From NCBI RefSeq assembly GCF_014654785.1, contig NZ_BNBD01000008.1:62001-126000 (forward strand): a stretch of 64,000 bases of DNA, given 5' to 3'. Positions 58,468 to 64,000 of the stretch are shown in pieces. Source of the stretch: Streptomyces mashuensis. Lineage in GTDB: Bacteria; Actinomycetota; Actinomycetes; Streptomycetales; Streptomycetaceae. The stretch's first letter is position 1, and each line of letters opens with the position of its first letter. A program made the translations under genes and the position numbers. The notes under the pieces were generated by a model. It did no database searches. It was not told the DNA's origin and saw only the letters and a list, made by a program, of their open reading frames with translations.

Positions 58468-59742
58468 TCAGCCGAACCACTTCGGGTCGAGCGCCATGGT
58501 CCGCAGGCGGTCCGGGCTCAGCGGCGGTTCCGGCCGGGTCACCGGGCCGCTCTCCGCATAGGAGTTGATCTCGCGGACGAGGACGCGCCGGCCGTCCGGG
58601 CGCAGCGTGTCGGCGGCCCGGACGACGGCGGAGCCGCCCTTCTCGGACGGCGCCTGCGTGACCTTGACCCGGGTGCCGTCCGGCAGGGTCTCGCTGCGGC
58701 AGTGGCTGCTGCCGGAGTCCGGCGGGCAGTCCATGAGCCCGGAGAGCGCGTCGGTCATGCCGGTCTGCACATCGGCCTCGATCATCGACTTGCCGTGGCC
58801 GTCGTCGTAGACGAGCTGGACGAGGCCGGCGTCGGCGTTCCGGTCGGTGATCCGTCCGCCGGGGGGCAGCAGGGACATCAGCACCGCGGCCGGCCGTTGG
58901 TCGTCGGCGCCCCGCCTCCCCGGCGCCGTGGGCGTGCCGGACGCCGGGGCGGGGAGGGCCGCGACGGCCTTCCGCCACGCCGGGCTCCGTACGATCTCCC
59001 CCAGCTGCTCGACGGAGAGCGCCGGGGCAGCGCCGCTACCCGACGCCTTCTCGCCGCCGCCCCCGAACTCCTGGAGGAACAGCACCGCGTCGTCGGCGGT
59101 GGCGAGCTCGGCGTACCAGCGCCGCTGGCCGGTGTCGGCGTTGGGGTGCGTGTAGGACTTGGTGGTGTACAGCGTCGAGCCGTCGGGCAGGGTGTGCGCC
59201 TCGCACGTGTCGTACGGCCGGACCTCGACGGGCAGGCACCCGCCGGGCCGGTCCCCGGGTTCCAGGCGGCGGACGGCGATGTCGACGCCGGTGGTGCCGT
59301 GCGTGTCGGTGTAGGTGAGCTTCGCGGTGAGCGCGGTCCTGTTCTTGTCCCCGGCCCCGGCCGAGCCGGTGCCGGACGCGTCGGAGACCGTTCCGTCCTT
59401 CGGCATCAGGCTCTTCAGGATGGCGGCCATCTCCTCGCCGCTGATGACCGGGGCGGTCGCCGGCCGTGCGGGACCGGAGGCCGCGGGCGGGACGTCGCGG
59501 GGAGCCGTCGCGTCGCCGGCGCCGCCCGTGCCCAGCAGCGTGCCGCCGAGCGCGACGAGCGTCAGCGCGGTGCACCCGGCCCCCACCTGGAACGCGCGGG
59601 CCCGGCGCATACGGCGGCCCCGCTCGGTCGCACGGCCGACCAGGTCGGTGGAGGGGGGAGGGCAGGCGTGGGCCGCGTTCTCCAGGGCGGCGGACAGCCG
59701 GCGCGCGAACGCGTCGTCGTGATCGTGATCGTCGAGGGGCAT
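58468..59742 (-). CDS. Single-pass membrane protein, probable partner of the SigE-type sigma factor
   Basis: 424 residues from ATG 59742. The N-terminal cytoplasmic part (DDAFARRLSAALENAAHACP then RMRRARAFQ) leads to one membrane helix at about 52-72 (GAGCTALTLVALGGTLLGT). The rest is extracytoplasmic, with two similar halves, each having a MPKDGTVSD or LLPPGGRITD start, an acidic domain and a Cys pair (CLPVEVRPYDTCEAHTLPDG; CPPDSGSSHCRSETLPDG). No zinc-binding HxxxCxxC anti-sigma domain is visible, so it is not a classic ZAS anti-sigma factor. It lies 73 bases after the sigma gene. Confidence 0.8.
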   Translation of the reverse strand: MPLDDHDHDDAFARRLSAALENAAHACPPPSTDLVGRATERGRRMRRARAFQVGAGCTALTLVALGGTLLGTGGAGDATAPRDVPPAASGPARPATAPVISGEEMAAILKSLMPKDGTVSDASGTGSAGAGDKNRTALTAKLTYTDTHGTTGVDIAVRRLEPGDRPGGCLPVEVRPYDTCEAHTLPDGSTLYTTKSYTHPNADTGQRRWYAELATADDAVLFLQEFGGGGEKASGSGAAPALSVEQLGEIVRSPAWRKAVAALPAPASGTPTAPGRRGADDQRPAAVLMSLLPPGGRITDRNADAGLVQLVYDDGHGKSMIEADVQTGMTDALSGLMDCPPDSGSSHCRSETLPDGTRVKVTQAPSEKGGSAVVRAADTLRPDGRRVLVREINSYAESGPVTRPEPPLSPDRLRTMALDPKWFG

Positions 59743-59815
59743 GGGTCGCTCCGTTCGTACAGCGTGGAGGCGGCGGAAGGGGGACGGCGGGAACGGCGGG
59801 GGCCGGCGGGAACGG

Positions 59816-60319
59816 CTAGCGGGTCGCGAGACCGGCCAGCTCGTCGCCGAGCAGCTCGCGCAGGCGCTGCAACGCCCGCAGGCTCCGGACGCGGACGGCG
59901 CCCTGCGAGAGCTTCATGGCGGCGGCGGTCTCCTCCACCGTGCGGTCCTCCCAGTAGCGCAGCACCAGCACGGCCCGGTCCTTGGCGGCCAGCCGGGCCA
60001 GCCCGTCCAGCAGCGTCAGCCGCAGCTCGGGGTCGTCGGGGTGCCCGGCGGAGTCCGGGAACCAGTCGCTCGGCCGCTCGCCGGAGCTGCGCAGCCGGCG
60101 GTGCGAGAGGAACGTGCGGACGAGCACGGTGTGCGCGTACGCGACGGGCGACTGGGTGCGGTTGATCCGCCGCCACGAGCGGTACATCTTGGCGAGGGTC
60201 TCCTGGACAAGGTCTTCCGCGAGGTGCCGGTCACCGCCGGTGAGCAGGCACGCCGTACGGAACAGATAGCCGCTGCGCGCGGTCGCGAACTCCAGGTAGT
60301 CGCCGGGTGCTTCCCCCAC
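59816..60319 (-). CDS. SigE-family ECF RNA polymerase sigma factor
   Basis: 167 residues from GTG 60319. Region 2: FRTACLLTGGDRHLAEDLVQ, ETLAKMYRSWRRI and YAHTVLVRTFLSHRRLRS. Region 4: LARLAAKDRAVLVLRYWEDR, VEETAAAMKLSQGAVRVRSL and RALQRLRELL. It belongs to the streptomycete SigE-like 70-family often coupled to a membrane protein with repeated extracellular domains, as here. It should direct transcription of the 424-residue partner and perhaps itself; the motif at 60376-60381 may be its own promoter. Confidence 0.93.
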   Translation of the reverse strand: MGEAPGDYLEFATARSGYLFRTACLLTGGDRHLAEDLVQETLAKMYRSWRRINRTQSPVAYAHTVLVRTFLSHRRLRSSGERPSDWFPDSAGHPDDPELRLTLLDGLARLAAKDRAVLVLRYWEDRTVEETAAAMKLSQGAVRVRSLRALQRLRELLGDELAGLATR

Positions 60320-60375
60320 CGTGTTCCCTTCCGTGATCTGACGTCACCCCATACACGTGGCGAGGGGCCGATCAC

Positions 60376-60381
60376 GTTACA
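60376..60381 (-). promoter_or_regulatory. Possible ECF promoter element upstream of the sigma gene
   Basis: The minus strand reads AACCTTGTAACGTGATC over 60372-60388. The TGTAAC core (60376-60381 on the plus strand as GTTACA) resembles -35 elements of SigE-family ECF factors, about 57 bases before the start codon. The matching -10 could not be set. Confidence 0.3.
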
Positions 60382-60428
60382 AGGTTTTCCCGGCCGGGTC
60401 GGGTGGGGTGGTGCGGGGTCGGGCCGGG

Positions 60429-61283
60429 TCAGGGCTTCGGGGCGGCGCGGGTCGTCAGGAAGGTCCCGATCTCACGGGCCACGGTGGCGGGCTGGTCGTG
60501 CATCGACAGCACGTACGCGCCGGGGACCTCGGCGTACCGGCCGGCGGGCAGCAGGGCGGCCAGGCGGCGGCCGTGGGCGGGCGGCATGATGCGGTTGCCG
60601 GGCGACCACAGGACGAGCGCGTCGCCCGTGAAGCCGCGCAGCGCCTCGGTGTTGCGGACGAGCTCCGGCTTGGCGACCGGTGCGCGGCAGTACGCGTAGA
60701 GGTCGCGGAGGACGGCCGGGTCGCGGAGGACCGGCTCGGTCCAGCGGCGGACGACCTCGTCGGGCACCGGCCGCCGGGCCATCCACCCGAACAGCAGGGG
60801 CAGCCGGCGGAGCGGCCCCACCCGCAGCTGCCGGGCGGCGAACCGCAGGCCGAGGCCGCCCGGCACGCGGACGGCGGCCGTCAGCAGCTTGCCGGGCAGG
60901 CCGGGCGGGAAGTTGTCGAACGCCTCGCAGGGGAGGATCACCTGCCGGGCGACGCGGCGGTCCCAGCCGTACGCCGTGAGGAACAGCGCCCCGCCCCAGT
61001 CGGAGTGGACCAGCGTGACGTCCTCGAGGCCGAGCGCATCGAGGAAGTCCGCGACGATCCGCACCTGCCCGCGCAGGGTGAGGTCGGCCCCGGCGTGCAT
61101 CGGGCGGCGGTGGGAGCCCAGCGGCAGGACCGGGCGTACGTAGCGGAACCCCTCGGGGAGGAGCGGCATGACCTCGTCCCAGACGGTGTGGTCCATCAGC
61201 AGGCCGTGCAGCAGGACGACCGGCGGGCCGGAGCCCGTCTCGTCGTACTCGATGACGCCTGCCGGTAATGCGACGTCCTTCAC
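60429..61283 (-). CDS. Alpha/beta hydrolase, haloalkane-dehalogenase/epoxide-hydrolase-like
   Basis: 284 residues from GTG 61283, 5 bases after GGGAGGCAG. Oxyanion strand VVLLHGLLMDHTVWDE, the nucleophile elbow HSDWGGALFL where Asp replaces the usual Ser (near residue 98), and the C-terminal His in SMHDQPATVAREI near residue 265. Asp at the elbow suggests a dehalogenase or epoxide hydrolase mechanism instead of an esterase. Substrate unknown. It lies 32 bases after another hydrolase gene. Confidence 0.88.
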   Translation of the reverse strand: MKDVALPAGVIEYDETGSGPPVVLLHGLLMDHTVWDEVMPLLPEGFRYVRPVLPLGSHRRPMHAGADLTLRGQVRIVADFLDALGLEDVTLVHSDWGGALFLTAYGWDRRVARQVILPCEAFDNFPPGLPGKLLTAAVRVPGGLGLRFAARQLRVGPLRRLPLLFGWMARRPVPDEVVRRWTEPVLRDPAVLRDLYAYCRAPVAKPELVRNTEALRGFTGDALVLWSPGNRIMPPAHGRRLAALLPAGRYAEVPGAYVLSMHDQPATVAREIGTFLTTRAAPKP

Positions 61284-61315
61284 AGCTGCCTCCCGGCGCA
61301 GGGTGTTGGTCCTCG

Positions 61316-62140
61316 TCAGTCGCCCGGATGGCCCGCGAAAGCGCCGCGCAGCGCCACCGCGAACTCCTTCGGGTGCGTCAGGTAGCCCACGTGCCCGCCC
61401 GGGAACTCGGTGACGCGGGTGCCGAGCCGTTCCGCGAGGGCCTCCGTCGTGCGGTGCATCAGCGTGCGGGGCTGCTGTTCGCCGGTCACCAGGGCGAACC
61501 GTTCCGTGCGCAGCCCGGCGATGTCCGGGCGGAAGCGGGTGAAGGTGCGCAGCTCGTACTCCAGGCACACCTCGCCGTTCGCCTGGATGCGCGCCAGCAT
61601 GTCCCGGGCCGGGGCGGGCAGTGCGTCGTCCGGCTCCGGCGCGATGTCCACGCCGATCTCCTCGCCGAACCTGCGCATCGCCGGCCGCAGCCCCTCGCTC
61701 CGGTACAGCGCGTGGACCTCCTCGAACAGGGCGTGCCAGCGCTCGGCGTCGGGCAGCAGGTCGATCGTGAACGGTTCGTGCGCGACGAGCGTCCGCACCT
61801 GGTCCGGGTGGCGGGCCAGGAGGTCCATGCCGGTCATGCCGCCGTAGCTGGTGCCGAAGACGTACGCCGGCTCGCCGGGGGCGACCGCTGCGAGGAGGAG
61901 GTGGGCGTCGTCGCCGCGGTCCTCGATCCGCTGGGGCTGCGGCGGGGCGGTGAGGCGGCTGCGGGAGTTGCCGCGCGGGTCGAAGGTGATGACGGTGTGG
62001 TGGTCGGCCATCAGGCGGGCCAGCGGCCCGAACATGGCGGCGTCGCCGTCACCGCCGTTGATCAGCAGAAGGGGCGGGCCGGCCCCGCGTACCTCGTAGT
62101 GGATCTCCGCGCCGGGAACGGTCAGCGTACCTGTCTCCAT
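61316..62140 (-). CDS. Alpha/beta hydrolase
   Basis: 274 residues from ATG 62140, 5 bases after GGAGG. Oxyanion strand LLLINGGDGDAAMFGPLARL, nucleophile elbow GTSYGGMTGMD (Ser near residue 96), acid near EPFTIDLLPDAE, and His in FPGGHVGYLTHPKEF near residue 250. A serine hydrolase of the small-ester/acyl type, distinct from the Asp-nucleophile hydrolase that follows; the pair is probably one transcript. Substrate unknown. Confidence 0.9.
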   Translation of the reverse strand: METGTLTVPGAEIHYEVRGAGPPLLLINGGDGDAAMFGPLARLMADHHTVITFDPRGNSRSRLTAPPQPQRIEDRGDDAHLLLAAVAPGEPAYVFGTSYGGMTGMDLLARHPDQVRTLVAHEPFTIDLLPDAERWHALFEEVHALYRSEGLRPAMRRFGEEIGVDIAPEPDDALPAPARDMLARIQANGEVCLEYELRTFTRFRPDIAGLRTERFALVTGEQQPRTLMHRTTEALAERLGTRVTEFPGGHVGYLTHPKEFAVALRGAFAGHPGD

Positions 62141-62321
62141 AGGTCCTCCAGAGTGCCCCGGGGACACGGCGCGCGGCAATGGCAGCTGACCGCACTGGGT
62201 CGCACGCTCGCCCGGCGGGCGCGGCAGGCGGGCGCCGGCGCGACGGGCACCGACGCCGCGGCCGCTCAGCTCGCGGCGGTCTCCCGTGCCTTCGCCCGGC
62301 TGTCCGTACGGGTTCCCGTCG

Positions 62322-63215
62322 TCACCAGCGGTGGGCGGTGAAGTCGACGGGACGGGGCCGGAGCGCGCGGGTCCGTTCCGCCAGCCGGTGCAGGCGTTCG
62401 GCCATGTCGTGGGCCGGCAGGTGCCGGCGGTCGCCGTGGCCCGGCAGCAGCCATTCGAAGCGCAGGTGGGCCACCGTGCGGGTCAGGGAGGCGGCGAGTT
62501 CCTCGATGGAGTACCAGGTGACGCTGTCGGCCACCTCGATGTCCGACGTCGTGCGGCACCAGTAGAAGCTGTCGCCGCTGAAGCAGTACCGCTCGTCCGC
62601 GAGGTAGAGCACGCTGCCCCGTGTGTGCCCGGGGAGGGGCACGGCCACCACGCCGTCGGCGACCGGCGTCGCCGACGTGCCGCGCAGCACCTGGTCGGCG
62701 TCGGGGGCGGCGTCGAGGTCGCCCTCGTGGATCCACAGCCGTGCGCCGAAGCGGTCGGCGTAGCGGCGGCCGTGGGCGGCGTGGTCGCGGTGGGTGAGCA
62801 GGACGTCGGTGACGGGGCCCAGCGCCTCGTAGCGGGCGGCGAGCCCGGTGCTCCAGCGCGGGGTGTCCACCATCATCGTCGTGCCGTCGGGGCGGTGCAG
62901 CAGGTAGGAGTTGGCGCCGGCGGTGTGCGGGGAGTTGTGCCCGCACAGCTGCACGGTGTCGTCGAGGGGCAGCGGGAACGGGTCCTGCGCCGCGTCCAGC
63001 ACCCGCCCCGGCGGCCGGACCGACCGCGTGGGGCAGGCGTGCGCGGCGGCGTGGAACTGCCGGGTCTCGTCCTCGTCGCGCGGCTGACGCAGGACGACCG
63101 AGCGACCGCCGGCCTCACCGATGAGGCCGGGGGCGAGCTGCCGGGCGACGTCGCAGTTCGTGCACCGCTCGTCCACGTACCAGCCGTCGTGGTGCCGTTG
63201 CTGTTCGCCGTCCAT
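62322..63215 (-). CDS. Metallo-beta-lactamase-fold hydrolase with an N-terminal ferredoxin-like segment
   Basis: 297 residues from ATG 63215. The first 70 residues have CTNCDVARQLAPGLIG and AAHACPTRSV (Cys18, Cys21, about Cys61), resembling a 3Fe-4S or 4Fe-4S ferredoxin. The lactamase fold starts near 90 with AGANSYLLHRPDGTTMMVDT, the metal site LLTHRDHAAHG, VPLPGHTRGSVLYL and YCFSGDSFYW, with the last His near LLPGHGDRR. So it is a ferredoxin-MBL fusion, as in some flavin- and iron-linked oxidoreductases of actinobacteria. Reaction unknown. Confidence 0.88.
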   Translation of the reverse strand: MDGEQQRHHDGWYVDERCTNCDVARQLAPGLIGEAGGRSVVLRQPRDEDETRQFHAAAHACPTRSVRPPGRVLDAAQDPFPLPLDDTVQLCGHNSPHTAGANSYLLHRPDGTTMMVDTPRWSTGLAARYEALGPVTDVLLTHRDHAAHGRRYADRFGARLWIHEGDLDAAPDADQVLRGTSATPVADGVVAVPLPGHTRGSVLYLADERYCFSGDSFYWCRTTSDIEVADSVTWYSIEELAASLTRTVAHLRFEWLLPGHGDRRHLPAHDMAERLHRLAERTRALRPRPVDFTAHRW

Positions 63216-63332
63216 GAGCCGCCCCCTCGGGTTTCCGTGTCCCCCCAGGGGTATCGCGGACGCGTCGCAAAGAGGAAGGGGGTTCCGGCCTTGTACTTGC
63301 GGGGGTGCGCTGCTCTGGACGCCGGGCCGGCG

Positions 63333-64000
63333 TCAGGCGATTTCTCCCAGTATGGACTGGATGACGTGGCGGGCGTTGTGTGCCATGGACGGGTTCGTGG
63401 TGCGGTAGTACGGCAGCGCGATCACGGCCTGGGAGAGCGTGCGGGCGCGGCCGCGGGCCCACGTCGCGTCGTCCACGCCGAGCGTTGCGCGGAAGACCAC
63501 CCGGGCATCGGGGGGCAGCAGGTTCCATGCGGGGAACAGGTCGCAGGCCGGATCGCCCACCCCCATGCACCCGAAGTCGATGACCGAGGCCAGCCGCCCG
63601 TCCGCCACCAGCAGGTTTCCGGGCATGAGATCGGCGTGCAGCCATACCGGCGGCCCGTCCCAGCCGGGTACCCGCAGGGCGTCCTCCCATACGGCGGCCA
63701 GGGAATCGCAGTCGACGCCCTCCTCCGGGAGCGCGCGCAGGGCTTCCAGAGCGGCGCGGGTCGCGGCGTCGAGCGACGCGAGCGGCCCACCGCGGTGGGC
63801 CGGGGGCGCGCCGGGGAGGGTGATGTTCCGCATGGCCGCGACGAAGCCGGCCAGGTCCTGGGCCAGGAGTGCGGGCTCGCTCAGGGCCCCCGGCTGCGGA
63901 TTGTCCCCCGCCAGCCACCCGTGCACCGACCAGGGCCACGGATACCCCTCCGCGGGCCGGCCGGCCCCGAGCAGCTCGGGAACGGCGGTGTCCAGCAGGG
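63333..64000 (-). CDS. Aminoglycoside-phosphotransferase-family kinase, N-terminus cut off by the window edge
   Basis: The C-terminal 222 codons are inside the window; the frame stays open to 64000 (LLGAGRPAEGYPWPWSVHGW just inside the edge). Kinase motifs: WLHADLMPGNLLV (catalytic loop HxDLxxxN) near the middle, VIDFGCMGVGDPACDL (metal-binding D and family motif), and the C-terminal helix PYYRTTNPSMAHNARHVI. This is the APH/choline-kinase-like group; whether it phosphorylates an antibiotic or a metabolite such as macrolide or homoserine is unknown. It lies 117 bases upstream of the ferredoxin-MBL gene. Confidence 0.9.
   Translation of the reverse strand, partial: LLDTAVPELLGAGRPAEGYPWPWSVHGWLAGDNPQPGALSEPALLAQDLAGFVAAMRNITLPGAPPAHRGGPLASLDAATRAALEALRALPEEGVDCDSLAAVWEDALRVPGWDGPPVWLHADLMPGNLLVADGRLASVIDFGCMGVGDPACDLFPAWNLLPPDARVVFRATLGVDDATWARGRARTLSQAVIALPYYRTTNPSMAHNARHVIQSILGEIA

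Noticed and set aside
62175..62341. A plus-strand tail with WQLTALGRTLARRAR, like the end of a winged-helix regulator
   Set aside because: It overlaps the 3' end of the metallo-hydrolase gene, has no N-terminal part and could be chance; too short to support.

Overview
The window looks like a Streptomyces chromosome segment. It is very GC-rich, its codons end in G or C, GTG starts are common, and it carries actinobacterial hallmarks: lasso-peptide genes, DesK/NarL two-component genes, a SigE-type ECF sigma factor, CGNR and SRAP proteins. No rRNA, tRNA or CRISPR array was seen. I count about 50 protein genes, two pseudogenes and a set of inverted repeats in divergent promoters.

Layout. 1-5013: a proteasome-like Ntn hydrolase (cut by the edge), then a leftward operon of a VC0807-type membrane protein, two unknown proteins and a cyclooxygenase/alpha-dioxygenase-like haem protein, divergent from a PaaX-type regulator. 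5140-22528: a compact leftward biosynthetic cluster with a PKS (KSQ loading module plus one fully reducing module), a PKS-NRPS hybrid (degenerate KS-AT, ACP, Cy, Cys-specific A, PCP, TE) and an acyl-CoA-dehydrogenase-fold flavoprotein. My reading is a small 2-alkyl-thiazoline or thiazole carboxylic acid built from propionate, methylmalonate and cysteine. 22714-33342: housekeeping and regulatory genes (hydrolase/TetR pair, IS remnant, DinB, CGNR, two-component system, VWA protein, SnoaL/MarR pair, a gene broken by a nonsense codon, a solitary cytochrome oxidase subunit I). 33375-37986: a complete lasso-peptide locus (A, C, B1, B2, D) whose precursor belongs to the citrulassin family. 38202-41624: a Cys/His-rich membrane protein, then an unassigned unit made of a 40-residue cationic peptide, a strong hairpin, an ABC exporter and a divergent Ser/Thr kinase. 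42-64 kb: accessory metabolic and stress genes, including GNAT/TetR, SRAP, methyltransferase/AraC/esterase, a DMT exporter, a lectin, a sugar kinase, LysR/AKR, an LppX-like lipoprotein, an MFS exporter, a MarR plus DrrAB-type ABC operon, a sigma factor with a membrane partner, two alpha/beta hydrolases, a metallo-hydrolase and an APH-type phosphotransferase cut by the right edge.

How the genes work together. In the thiazoline cluster the two megasynthases carry matching docking segments. The KSQ module decarboxylates methylmalonyl to propionyl, module 1 makes 2-methylpentanoyl, the second protein relays it through a KS that seems unable to condense, and Cy/A/PCP adds and cyclises cysteine before TE release. 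In the lasso locus B1 binds the leader, B2 cleaves it, C closes the Leu1-Asp8 ring and D exports. The least explained unit is the peptide-hairpin-exporter-kinase group at 38642-41624.
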